This document shows positions 1 to 7,317 of a DNA stretch of 18,470 nucleotides, piece after piece. The DNA is taken from assembly GCA_964632995.1 (NCBI GenBank), contig CAZWDL010000134.1, forward strand, positions 1 through 18,470. Direction: 5' to 3'. Origin of the DNA: CAZWDL01 sp964632995. GTDB taxonomy: Bacteria; Bacteroidota; Bacteroidia; Chitinophagales; Saprospiraceae. Positions within the stretch are counted from its first letter, which is position 1, and each line of letters begins with the position of its first letter. The position numbers were made by a program, and so were the translations under genes. The notes below the pieces were generated by a model that saw only the letters and a program-made list of their open reading frames with translations, had not been told where the DNA came from and did not search any database.

Positions 1-104
1 CCCCGGCGGAGCTGCCCATCGGTGTCCTCACGGCGCTGATCGGCGCACCTTTCTTCCTGGCTCTGCTGCTGAAGGCCAGGGGGCGATTGGCGGTGCACTT
101 GTAA
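1..104 (+). CDS. hmuU: FecCD-type haem/iron ABC permease, C-terminal fragment
   Basis: Only the last 33 codons lie in the window, read from base 3 and ending at TAA 102-104. The fragment contains ELPIGVLTALIGAPFFLALL, the highly conserved last-transmembrane segment of FecCD/BtuC-family permeases, followed by a short basic tail. These inner-membrane proteins pair with a periplasmic binding protein and an ATPase to import siderophores, cobalamin or haem. The ATPase and the haem-handling protein downstream argue for haem as substrate here, so I read it as HmuU. The 264-bp gap before the ATPase is long for such an operon. The family assignment is firm; the substrate comes from context. Confidence 0.85.
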   Translation, partial: PAELPIGVLTALIGAPFFLALLLKARGRLAVHL

Positions 105-368
105 AGGTGGATATAGAAAATCGTGATTGGGCTATGTGCCGCACAGGAGTTACCAACTTTGCGTTTTGGGCATTTATACTGTTCTGCGGTTCTGAACGGA
201 TAAACGTCTTCCCAACTCATTTACTAAACTTTCAGAACCGCAAAACAGACGAACAGAAAAACAGTAGAACAGAGGAAGTAGCCCGGAGTCTTAAGTTGAC
301 ACTCTTACGTGCGCCACAAGCCCTGTTGAAATTATAGATTTTGTGAACCTAATAATAATGAAATTTAA
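105..368 (+). promoter_or_regulatory. Structured spacer between hmuU and hmuV: hairpin and 8-bp tandem repeat
   Basis: An inverted repeat pairs 179-196 with 231-248 at 17 of 18 positions (core GCGGTTCTGAA / TTCAGAACCGC), leaving a 34-nt loop. Immediately after it the pentamer AACAG recurs four times at an exact 8-bp spacing, starting at 244, 252, 260 and 268. A 76-codon open frame over 107-337 has no recognisable protein features and runs through the hairpin, so I do not call it a gene. The hairpin could attenuate or process the hmu transcript, or be the remnant of a small mobile repeat. No clear promoter for hmuV was seen; TTGACA at 296-301 has no matching -10. Confidence 0.5.
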
Positions 369-1229
369 ATGATCGAAGCCACCAACATACACGTACGCAT
401 TAAAAGCAAGCCGTTGCTGCGTGACGTCCATCTCCGGGGCGCTCCCGGCGAGTTGGTCGCTCTCGTCGGCGCCAACGGCGCGGGCAAGTCGACCCTGCTA
501 CGCGTCCTTGCAGGCGCCCTGTCACCGAACAGCGGCGAGGTACGCATCAACGGGCAACCGCTGAGCACCTGGACGAAGGAAGGCCTGGCCCGGGTACGCG
601 GCGTCCTCTCGCAGTCGGTCCACCTGTCTTTTCCCATGACCGCTCAGGAGATCGTCGAACTGGGACGATACGGTTTCTACCGCCGCGAATCCACTGCCGA
701 ACGCCGCCGCATCGGCGCATGGGCCCTGGCCCAGGTACGCATGCAGGATTTCGCCGGGCGCGACTTCACCACCCTCTCCGGCGGCGAGCAACAACGCGTC
801 CATCTGGCGCGCGTGCTGACGCAGATTTACGAAAACGACGCTCAATCCAGCAAATATCTGCTGTTGGACGAGCCGGTGTCCAGCCTGGATATCGCCCAGC
901 AACACCACCTGCTGGAGCTGGTCAGGAGCCTTACCCGGCGCCTGTCGCTGGGCGCTCTGGTCGTCATCCACGATATGAACCTGGCGGCCCGTTACGCCGA
1001 CCGCATCGTCATGCTGAAAAAAGGCGCACGCATTGCCGGCGGGACACCGGCCGAAGTGTTATCACCGGAAAACATCCATGAGGCCTTCGGCATCCAAACG
1101 ATCGTCAGACCGCATCCGCTGAACCAGCTACCCCAGGTAACCGTGGTCGGCCCCGCCGCCTTGCCCGGCGCTGCCCTTTTATCCGATTATCAAAACCTTC
1201 AACAACAAAAAATCAATCATCATGGCTGA
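369..1229 (+). CDS. hmuV: Haem ABC transporter ATP-binding protein
   Basis: A 286-residue ABC ATPase that would power haem import through the inner membrane together with the upstream permease. All nucleotide-binding motifs are visible: Walker A GANGAGKST (about residues 35-43), the ABC signature LSGGEQQRV (about 136-144), Walker B LLLDEP followed by the D-loop SSLD (about 165-175), and the switch histidine in VIHDMN (about 199-204). Length and the tail after the H-loop fit the FecE/HmuV branch. The ATG at 369 gives a normal N-terminus (MIEATNIHVRIKSK). The stop overlaps the start of hmuS by 8 bp, which implies translational coupling. The branch is clear; haem rather than siderophore specificity rests on the hmuS neighbour. 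Confidence 0.93.
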   Translation: MIEATNIHVRIKSKPLLRDVHLRGAPGELVALVGANGAGKSTLLRVLAGALSPNSGEVRINGQPLSTWTKEGLARVRGVLSQSVHLSFPMTAQEIVELGRYGFYRRESTAERRRIGAWALAQVRMQDFAGRDFTTLSGGEQQRVHLARVLTQIYENDAQSSKYLLLDEPVSSLDIAQQHHLLELVRSLTRRLSLGALVVIHDMNLAARYADRIVMLKKGARIAGGTPAEVLSPENIHEAFGIQTIVRPHPLNQLPQVTVVGPAALPGAALLSDYQNLQQQKINHHG

Positions 1230-2271
1230 AAAAGTGATCCTCCCCTCCCTGCGGGAAAGTTATGAACAACTCAAGGAAGAACAGCCCCGGCTGCGCATCC
1301 GCAATGCCGCCGACCAGCTCGGCGTAAGCGAGCTGGAACTGCTGGAGCTACAGCTCGGCGACGGCGTCGTCCGCCTTAAGGGCGATTCGAAAGATATGCT
1401 GCGCGATATGCACCAACTCGGCTACGTCATGGCCCTGACGCGCAACGACCACGCCGTACACGAGCGCAAGGGCGTCTACCACAACATTTCTTTCATGGCC
1501 AACGGCAAGATGGGCGTCGCTGTCAACCCCGACATCGATCTGCGCTTCTTTATGTCGCAGTGGCGCCACGCGTACGCCGTTAGAATGGAGGCCGGACGGC
1601 GCACCCTGTACAGCTTTCAGTTTTTCAACAAAGCCGGAAAGGCCATTCACAAAATTTACCTCACACCCAAATCCGACCCGAAGGCCTACGACGACTTGCT
1701 GCACAAATACCGGGCGAAGAACCAGGAGAAAACCACCCGGATCACCAAAACCGAGACTAAAAAGAACGCGGCGGCCCCAGATAGCGAAATCGACGTAGCG
1801 GCTTTCCAGCAGGACTGGCGGGAGCTGCAAGACACGCACGACTTCTTCGGCATGCTCAAAAAGCACGGTGTCACCCGCACCCAGGCTATGCGCCTGGCGC
1901 CGGAAAACTATACCCGCCAACTGTCAAACGACGCTATCGTCCGCATGCTGGAACTGGCCGCCGAACACCAGACGCCTATCATGGTCTTCGTCGGCAACGA
2001 AGGCTGCATACAGATTCACTCCGGCCCGGTCAGGAATATCGTGCCCATGGAGGGCTGGATCAACGTCATGGACCCGGCCTTCAACCTGCACCTCAAACTG
2101 GACGGCATCTCCGAAATCTGGGAAACCCGCAAACCCACCAAGGACGGTATCGTCACGGGGATTGAAGTGTTTGACCAGGAGGGCGAGCTGATCGTCTACT
2201 GCTTCGGCAAACGCAAACCGGGAATTCCGGAGTTAAAGGAGTGGCGGGAGCTAGTCACTCAACTGAGTTAA
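1222..2271 (+). CDS. hmuS: Haem-degrading/haem-trafficking protein, HmuS/HemS family
   Basis: A 349-residue cytoplasmic protein of the HemS/HmuS/ChuS/PhuS family, which binds imported haem and either hands it on or helps break it down. Family length is about 340-360 residues. Two tandem halves are recognisable. The N-terminal half has LRIRNAADQLGVSELELL, the usual helical start, then GVYHNISF and FFMSQWRHAYAV. The C-terminal half has the conserved VFVGNEGCIQIHSGPV segment (about residues 254-269, carrying the histidine region used for haem binding), then GWINVMDPAFNLHLK and a conserved acidic/aromatic tail. It overlaps hmuV by 8 bp. A lysine-rich linker near residues 170-185 separates the halves. 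The exact enzymatic outcome varies within the family and cannot be told here. Confidence 0.93.
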   Translation: MAEKVILPSLRESYEQLKEEQPRLRIRNAADQLGVSELELLELQLGDGVVRLKGDSKDMLRDMHQLGYVMALTRNDHAVHERKGVYHNISFMANGKMGVAVNPDIDLRFFMSQWRHAYAVRMEAGRRTLYSFQFFNKAGKAIHKIYLTPKSDPKAYDDLLHKYRAKNQEKTTRITKTETKKNAAAPDSEIDVAAFQQDWRELQDTHDFFGMLKKHGVTRTQAMRLAPENYTRQLSNDAIVRMLELAAEHQTPIMVFVGNEGCIQIHSGPVRNIVPMEGWINVMDPAFNLHLKLDGISEIWETRKPTKDGIVTGIEVFDQEGELIVYCFGKRKPGIPELKEWRELVTQLS

Positions 2272-2289
2272 TGAAAACATAGATTAAGA

Positions 2290-2604
2290 ATGTGTGCATA
2301 CGAGATCATTGTCAAAGGAGAAGGAGGCTTTGTCGTACGATGCCAGGATTGCGGCGCTATCAATGTGGTGTTCGGAAATACGGCGATGAGTGTCTACAAA
2401 CCGGAATTTCTCGATTTACAGGAATGCATCCGTGAAAAGATGCAAAAACACCGCTCCGGTTACCGGCCACAGGTGAGAGAAATTTATGTAGACACGCCCC
2501 TGCCGGGCTATAAGATGCTCTTTTCCTTTGAAGAGCTACAGGCGTTCAGCCGGCTGCTGATCAAAGCCAAATTAATTCTAGATGTAAGACCATCCGTTAA
2601 TTAA
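2290..2604 (+). CDS. Small CxxC protein in the haem operon (DUF6686-like)
   Basis: A 104-residue protein with no signal peptide or membrane segment, so probably cytoplasmic. Visible features are a CxxC pair (C18 and C21 in VVRCQDCGAINVVFGN), a central region with many basic residues, and LFSFEELQAFSRLLIKAKLIL near the C-terminus, which looks helical. The layout CxxCG, FGNT, ...TPLPGYKMLFSFEEL matches my memory of a Bacteroidota-restricted family labelled DUF6686, but I could not check this. It lies 18 bp after hmuS and 13 bp before the receptor, so it is co-transcribed with haem uptake. The two cysteines could bind haem, iron or zinc; no function is established from the sequence. Confidence 0.8.
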   Translation: MCAYEIIVKGEGGFVVRCQDCGAINVVFGNTAMSVYKPEFLDLQECIREKMQKHRSGYRPQVREIYVDTPLPGYKMLFSFEELQAFSRLLIKAKLILDVRPSVN

Positions 2605-2617
2605 AATTTGTCTTCCC

Positions 2618-4777
2618 GTGCGACGAAGCCTCCTGTTCATAGCCAGCATATTTTGCATTTTTTACGTCCGGCTCTCTGCCCAGCCCGCCACGGAGGAAGA
2701 TTCAATCGCCATGTTTCTGGAGGTAGAGGACGTCGTGGTCACCGCTCAGTACGCGCCCACCGACAGCCGGCAGGCGATGCATCCCATCCGCAGCATCGGG
2801 CGGGAGGTCATCGAGCAGCGCGGCGCGGTGACGCTGGACCAGCTGCTGGACCAGGAACTCAACATCCGGATCAGTCAGGACCTGATTCTGGGCAGCAGCC
2901 TGAGCCTGCAGGGCGTCAGCGGCCAGAATGTCAAGATCATGATCGATGGGGTGCCGCTCATCGGTCGCGTCGGCGACGACATCGACCTCAGCCAGATCAA
3001 CCTCAGTAACATCGAACGGGTGGAGCTGGTGGAGGGCCCCATGTCGGTGCACTACGGTACCGACGCGCTGGGCGGCGTGATCAACCTCATCAGCCGGAAA
3101 TCACAACTAAACCGCTACGACATCGGGCTCGACGCCCAGTGGGAAAGCGCCGGCCGCCGCAACCTCAGCACCCGACTTGGCGCCCGCCTGACCGACCGGC
3201 TCCTGCTGCAACTCAACGGCGGTCACAATTCCTTCGAAGGCTTCAATGCTGTAGAACCGGAGGAGGAAACAGCACAACGCACCTTTCAGTGGAATCCGAA
3301 GGAGCAGTGGTTTGCCAACGCCATGCTGCGCTACAACTTTAGCGATGACCGTCAGCTGCGCTACTCGGTCTCCTGGTTCGACGAAAAGATCAGCAATCTC
3401 GGTGCCATTCGCCGCCCGCAGTTCAAACCCTACGCCTTCGACGACTTCTACTACACGCTGCGCCTCGACCAGGCCCTGCACTATGAGGGCTCCTTCCGCA
3501 AAAATCTTTACTGGCACATTACCAGCGGCTTCAACAGCTTCCGGCGGCAGAAGAATACGCTACGACTGGATGTTGACAGCGACGATACTCAGGACGTGCC
3601 CGGTCAGCAGGACACTACCGGGTACCGGGCCCTGATCTTCCGCCCCGTCCTCGCCAGCCGCTTCGCCGGCAGCCGACTGAACTTCCAGGCGGGGCTGGAC
3701 ATCAACTACGAAAACGGCCACGGACAGCGCTTCGCCGACCCCGAGGCCGGGCAGGCCCGCTACAGCGAGATCGCCGACTACGCCGCCTTCGCCACGCTGC
3801 GCTATACGCCCCTGGAGGCGCTGCACCTGGAGCTGGGCGCCCGCGCTGCCTACAACACCCGCTTCGATGCGCCCGTCGTCCCCTCCTTCCACCTGCGCTA
3901 CGAGTGGAGCCCCCACTGGCAGCTCAGGGGATCCTACGCGCGGGGATTCCGCAGCCCGTCCATCAAGGAATTGTTCTTCTACTTCGTCGACGCCAGCCAC
4001 TACATCATCGGCAACCCCGACCTGCAAGCGGAGTTGTCGGATAATTTCCAGCTTTCGCTAAACGGAGAATATCGCTGGAGCAACCAGCAACTGGAAGCCT
4101 CGCTGACCGGATTCTACAATGATATACGGCATAAGATCGAGCTCTTCGACTTCGTCACGCAAAACGGCGAAATCGTTCCGGCGGCTGCACTCGATACGGT
4201 CACCACCCAGTACGCCTATTTCAATCAGGAGCGCTTCCGGGTGCTGGGCGGCAACCTGCGACTGAATTACCGGTGGAAAAACCTGGAAGCCGGGTTCGGG
4301 CTGGCGCCTACCGGCCGCTATAATCCGCTCTCGGAGAGCGAGACAGTACCCGCCTACACCTGGGCCCTGGAGCTGAACGCACAGCTGAGTTACCGCTTCC
4401 CGGACATCGGGCTGCAAGCCGCACTCTTCCTCCGCCATAACGACCGTCTGCTGCGCTTCTACCAGACACTGGACGATAAAGGCGACGCCATCGTCCGCCA
4501 GTCCATCCTCGACGGCTTCACGCTGGCCGATTTCACCCTGCGCCAGTCGCTGTGGAAAGACCGCCTGCAGCTCAGCGGCGGTATTAAAAACCTCTTTGAT
4601 GTGCGGAATGTACTACTTACCGGGGCCGCCGGGGGTACGCACAGCGGAGGGGAAGGGGTGAGCCCCGTGGCAATGGGACGGAATTTCTTCCTGCGGGTGG
4701 GGTGGCGGTTTGCGGGGGGGGGGGTGAAAGGTGCACGCAAAGGGCAGCACAGGACTGATACTCCACAGCCGCGCTGA
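2618..4777 (+). CDS. TonB-dependent outer-membrane receptor, probable haem receptor
   Basis: A 719-residue outer-membrane receptor. The GTG at 2618 is chosen because it begins a clean signal peptide (MRRSLLFIASIFCIF..., cleavage after about residue 21, LSAQ). The plug domain spans roughly residues 35-160, with VEDVVVTAQ, the IMIDGVPL strand, and IERVELVEGPMSVHYGTDALGGVINLI. The remainder is a 22-strand-type barrel rich in aromatic residues. A FRAP-like box FRSPS (444-448) and an NPNL-like box GNPDL (465-469) flank His461, the arrangement seen in haem receptors. With the hmuVS context this supports haem uptake. The natural end should be ...FFLRVGWRF; here 25 further residues follow, read through a run of eleven Gs at 4714-4724. 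With ten Gs the frame would stop at 4725, so the tail is suspect. Confidence 0.93.
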   Translation: MRRSLLFIASIFCIFYVRLSAQPATEEDSIAMFLEVEDVVVTAQYAPTDSRQAMHPIRSIGREVIEQRGAVTLDQLLDQELNIRISQDLILGSSLSLQGVSGQNVKIMIDGVPLIGRVGDDIDLSQINLSNIERVELVEGPMSVHYGTDALGGVINLISRKSQLNRYDIGLDAQWESAGRRNLSTRLGARLTDRLLLQLNGGHNSFEGFNAVEPEEETAQRTFQWNPKEQWFANAMLRYNFSDDRQLRYSVSWFDEKISNLGAIRRPQFKPYAFDDFYYTLRLDQALHYEGSFRKNLYWHITSGFNSFRRQKNTLRLDVDSDDTQDVPGQQDTTGYRALIFRPVLASRFAGSRLNFQAGLDINYENGHGQRFADPEAGQARYSEIADYAAFATLRYTPLEALHLELGARAAYNTRFDAPVVPSFHLRYEWSPHWQLRGSYARGFRSPSIKELFFYFVDASHYIIGNPDLQAELSDNFQLSLNGEYRWSNQQLEASLTGFYNDIRHKIELFDFVTQNGEIVPAAALDTVTTQYAYFNQERFRVLGGNLRLNYRWKNLEAGFGLAPTGRYNPLSESETVPAYTWALELNAQLSYRFPDIGLQAALFLRHNDRLLRFYQTLDDKGDAIVRQSILDGFTLADFTLRQSLWKDRLQLSGGIKNLFDVRNVLLTGAAGGTHSGGEGVSPVAMGRNFFLRVGWRFAGGGVKGARKGQHRTDTPQPR

Positions 4778-4782
4778 CAGGG

Positions 4783-4827
4783 GGGCACGCAGAGGCGCAA
4801 AAGGCGCAGAGATAACAGGACCTCTGC
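4783..4827 (+). repeat. GGCGCA-rich intergenic repeat with small hairpin
   Basis: Just after the receptor stop the DNA reads as near-copies of a short unit: CACGCAGAGGCGCAAAAGGC followed by GCAGAG. A related CACGCAAAGGGCAGCACAGG lies upstream at about 4733-4752. GCAGAG (4806-4811) can pair with CTCTGC (4822-4827). Such CGCAGAGGCGCAAAGG-like strings are, from memory, common intergenic filler in Bacteroidota genomes. No coding potential was seen. The hairpin has no immediate T run, so it is not called a terminator. Confidence 0.45.
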
Positions 4828-4895
4828 ACTAGCATGCAACTGCACGTTCTTTGCGGTTTATTTTTTTAATCATCCACTTCTGCTTTCCCGTCGAG

Positions 4896-4921
4896 AACGC
4901 CGGCGGGTACGGCGTTTCTTC
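4896..4921 (+). terminator. Possible terminator after the haem operon
   Basis: AACGCCG (4896-4902) pairs perfectly with CGGCGTT (4910-4916) across a 7-nt loop and is followed by TTCTT. The stem is GC-rich, but the T run is short and broken. It sits about 120 bp past the receptor stop. Confidence is low. Confidence 0.3.
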
Positions 4922-4923
4922 AT

Positions 4924-5086
4924 AGAGCATGTTTAAATTTCGTTTTTGATGGCGAAAAAGTTCAGTTTCGGGTTCTCACGATGGGATTTTTGAGATTAAC
5001 AGCAGCGCTATTGATCGAAAAAATGCCGAAGTGAGGTTCCGGAAATGGACTTTTGCAGCCCAAAGGATGAAATTTAAACATGCTCT
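4924..5086. mobile_element. 163-bp element with terminal inverted repeats (MITE-like or IS remnant)
   Basis: The 18-mer AGAGCATGTTTAAATTTC at 4924-4941 recurs as its exact reverse complement at 5069-5086. Beyond the perfect 18 bp the arms stay similar for about 30 more positions (left GCGAAAAAGTTCAGTTTCGG, right arm reverse-complemented GCAAAAGTCCATTTCCGG, both followed by CTCAC after a few bases). The true inverted repeats may therefore be about 45-50 bp and imperfect. The interior is only about 60-70 bp and codes for nothing convincing. No clear target-site duplication was seen. This is the architecture of a non-autonomous miniature inverted-repeat element or two ends of an IS with its transposase deleted. 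Confidence 0.65.
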
Positions 5087-5161
5087 TACATAATTCATTC
5101 AATACAAAAACCCAAATCGGGATCTTTTTTTCTTTGGTTTCCTGGGAAAAGAACAACCCAT

Positions 5162-5263
5162 TCACTCAAAAATCTCCTTTACGGGCAAGATAATATCCAG
5201 TGTAGAATCCTTCGGTGTATCGGTAGCGCGGAATATTTTATAGATCTCCGCAATTTCACTCAA
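5162..5263 (-). other. Probable out-of-frame C-terminal tail of the coiled-coil protein
   Basis: On the minus strand, one frame away from the upstream gene and starting within its last codons, an open stretch reads LSEIAEIYKIFRATDTPK followed by DSTLDIILPVKEIFE and a stop at 5162-5164. It looks like normal protein sequence and has no start codon or leader of its own. Removing one base near 5264 would fuse it to the coiled-coil gene as ...QQMKLD-LSEIAEIYK.... I therefore read it as the displaced end of that gene, lost through a single-base insertion or a sequencing error. Confidence 0.5.
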
Positions 5264-6170
5264 TATCAAGCTTCATCTGCTGTAAATCAGTCAGCCGCCG
5301 CTCCATCCCGTCGATTTCTGCTTCCAGCTCGCGGCGCTCCACCTTGTTTTCAGCCAGGGCTTTTTCTGCTTCCTGTATATCTTCCCGGTAGTCGCGCTGC
5401 TTATCCTTAGCCCGGTTCAGTTGATCTTCCAGTTTGGCCAACTTACGGCGTACTCTCTCCAGGCGCTTCTGCTCCTCTTCCGACAGGGCTGCACCGGCGC
5501 TTTCCCGCAAGGCTTCGATTTCAGGCTCCTGTGTTTTGATCTTCTGTTCCAGCCTTTTTTCTTCCTTTTCGGCCCGGCGCAGCCGCTTCTCATTCTGGTC
5601 AATCGATCTGATCAGTTTTTCCTGCTCCCTCTCCAGCTTTTTGAAGTCTTTCTGTTCCTTCTCCAGCTCCTTCATTCGTTCTGCTATTTGTTCTTCCACG
5701 ACGGCTTTGTTCATGCGGACGGCCATCGCGTGCATCATATCCAGGGCATGTCGGTGCGCCTCGGGATAATTATCGGGGTTGAGCGCTTCGCCTTTGTACA
5801 GAAAGGCGGCACTTAAGGTGACGTAATCATTGTTCCGCCGTTCTTCCTGGTTGGCGTGCATATCCACCGGTTCGGAATAAACGGGAAGTTGTGCGTTCAG
5901 GGCTACATTCCGCTTTATCTTTTCACTCAGGTCCTTCAGTTCGGCTTCCCACATTTTCCGGACCGATTTATCGTCCGTGTTCCAGATTTTTACCGAGTAG
6001 GCGTAGTAAGTCTCTTTTTTAAAGCGTTCCTGTCCGGTTTGAACTTCGATCTCCTGTGTCCAGCGCAGGTCCGGGTTCGCGGGCATTTCCTGGCTACGGA
6101 GTGAAAAGGTTAACAGCATAATTCCCATAAAAGAAAGGATCAGATATCTGAACATCATCGTATTTTTCAT
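5256..6170 (-). CDS. Secreted or periplasmic coiled-coil protein, function unknown
   Basis: A 304-residue protein I do not recognise. Residues 1-27 form a signal peptide (basic start, hydrophobic ILSFMGIMLLTF, then SQ). Residues 30-150 are a mixed region with two motifs rich in aromatic residues (ETYYAYSVKIWN, MWEAELKDLSEKIKR) that may be a small globular domain. Residues 153-302 are almost entirely charged heptad-like sequence (for example LEKEQKDFKKLEREQEKL), a long coiled coil of about 150 residues. It is likely a periplasmic or outer-membrane-facing structural or assembly factor. The frame ends abruptly in the coiled coil; a plausible further 33-residue tail lies in the next frame at 5162-5263, so the gene may be frameshifted. 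It stands alone, divergent from the truncated SDR gene. Confidence 0.75.
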   Translation of the reverse strand: MKNTMMFRYLILSFMGIMLLTFSLRSQEMPANPDLRWTQEIEVQTGQERFKKETYYAYSVKIWNTDDKSVRKMWEAELKDLSEKIKRNVALNAQLPVYSEPVDMHANQEERRNNDYVTLSAAFLYKGEALNPDNYPEAHRHALDMMHAMAVRMNKAVVEEQIAERMKELEKEQKDFKKLEREQEKLIRSIDQNEKRLRRAEKEEKRLEQKIKTQEPEIEALRESAGAALSEEEQKRLERVRRKLAKLEDQLNRAKDKQRDYREDIQEAEKALAENKVERRELEAEIDGMERRLTDLQQMKLDIE

Positions 6171-6279
6171 TTTCTCTAAAGTGTATTTACCAAACAGGGT
6201 AGGCGGCCCCGGTGTTTAAACAACTGAAAACCATCAACTTAAACAAGGAAGGCATTTTGCCACCAACAATCATCCCATT

Positions 6280-6447
6280 ATGATCCTCCTCACCGGCGCC
6301 ACGGGCACTATCGGCCAGGAACTGTTAAGCCTGCTTTCAGAGAAATTTGTGAAGAGCAGCTCTATCCTGGCTATCAAAACAGTGTGGCAAAACTCCCTCA
6401 ATCCGGTTTGCGTAGCACTCGCCCTATTTCCTCCACTTTCTTTTTGA
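6280..6447 (+). pseudogene. Truncated NAD(P)-binding SDR/NmrA-like gene, N-terminal fragment
   Basis: From ATG 6280 the first residues read MILLTGATGTIGQELLSLLS, a textbook N-terminal Rossmann-fold nucleotide-binding motif (GATGxIG) of NmrA/SDR-type oxidoreductases. Homology-like sequence stops at about codon 23 (near base 6348). The frame then runs on through unrelated sequence into the antisense of the TIR gene and stops at 6445-6447. A real family member would have about 270-300 residues and the rest is nowhere in the window. The short perfect palindrome AGAGCAGCTCT lies at about 6353-6363, right after the break. I interpret this as a host gene cut by arrival of the neighbouring island or by a deletion at its edge. 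Confidence 0.65.
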
Positions 6448-7306
6448 AAAGTAAATCTAATTTTGAGGAAGGGAATTTCGGAAAAATTGGCTCCTCACCA
6501 ATCAAGAACGATTCGGTGAGTTTTGGTGTTGCCAGGATCCTTGAACAAGCTTCTTTATAGTTTTCAATTTCAGTATGGAAATCTTCGAAGGAAACAAACA
6601 ATGTGTCTCGCATAAGAAGACCAGAGGGCTGACAATTATCATACTTGACCGGTATGATATATATATTCTTCTCTTCCACCTGTTGTATTCTGGCTTCCCT
6701 CAACTCCTGTTTTACCCAACCGGATTCTAGGGAGTTCTGTGAAAGAATAGCGATTAGAAACTTCGACTTCTGGATATTTGAATTAATACTGTTTAAGATA
6801 CTATCTCCTGGAATCATCTCACAATCATCAATCCAGAATTTTAGTTCTCCTTCTTCATGAAGTTGCTTAAGTTCTTTAATTAACCTCTTTGCAAACACCT
6901 TGTCTTTTCTGGCGTAAGAAATGAATACCTGAGGTATTTTACGGCAGTATTCCAGAATAACTTCTCGCCATTCTTCAAATCGATACTCTTGCTTGAAAAG
7001 CATGTGTTCAGCTCCAGCTTCTTTCCACACTTTTCGAGTCGTCTTTCCGGCATCATCAACCGTAGCGACTATTATGGTAATTCCTTTATTTTGGGTTCTA
7101 ATAGAGCGGATGAACTCAAATCCATCATTTCTTTGCTCGATATTGAGATCAACCAGCGCCAAATCTATTCTTTGCTCCAATTTTTCTTGTAATTCCGTTC
7201 GATTACGAGCGATCAACACTTGATGCTTCTTACCCAACTCTTTTACCAAAAACTCATAAAACTCCGGTTCGTCATCCACAATCAGGATAGTATAGGAAGA
7301 GCTCAT
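6398..7306 (-). CDS. Response regulator fused to a TIR domain (REC-TIR), probable NADase effector
   Basis: A 302-residue fusion. Residues 1-120 form a receiver domain: acidic pair D11/D12, phospho-acceptor D53 (LALVDLN), conserved T82 and K105, all intact. Residues about 126-240 form a TIR domain: strand A VFISYARKD, BB-loop region FWIDDCEMIPGDSI, then AILSQNSLESGWVKQEL. The glutamate in this last motif (E201) aligns with the catalytic Glu of NAD-cleaving TIR domains (SARM1-type W-V-x-x-E). Residues 241-302 are a tail of unknown role. Phosphorylation of D53 would be expected to switch TIR activity, directly analogous to receiver-effector proteins of Detocs-type defence. It is the last gene of the five-gene unit, 11 bp after the sigma54 activator, and looks markedly AT-richer than that gene. 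NADase activity is inferred from family knowledge. Confidence 0.9.
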   Translation of the reverse strand: MSSSYTILIVDDEPEFYEFLVKELGKKHQVLIARNRTELQEKLEQRIDLALVDLNIEQRNDGFEFIRSIRTQNKGITIIVATVDDAGKTTRKVWKEAGAEHMLFKQEYRFEEWREVILEYCRKIPQVFISYARKDKVFAKRLIKELKQLHEEGELKFWIDDCEMIPGDSILNSINSNIQKSKFLIAILSQNSLESGWVKQELREARIQQVEEKNIYIIPVKYDNCQPSGLLMRDTLFVSFEDFHTEIENYKEACSRILATPKLTESFLIGEEPIFPKFPSSKLDLLFKKKVEEIGRVLRKPD

Positions 7307-7317
7307 TGCTATTCGTT

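Noticed and set aside
244..275. Short AACAG array considered as a CRISPR-like repeat
   Set aside because: The unit is only 8 bp with 3-bp variable parts, far too short for CRISPR repeats and spacers.
107..337. 76-codon plus-strand frame between hmuU and hmuV
   Set aside because: Composition is not protein-like and it runs through a hairpin and an 8-bp tandem repeat; no domain or leader was seen.
4962..5165. 67-codon minus-strand frame across the inverted-repeat element
   Set aside because: It is built mostly from the element's arm and spacer; no domain was seen and its start overlaps the stop of the displaced coiled-coil tail.
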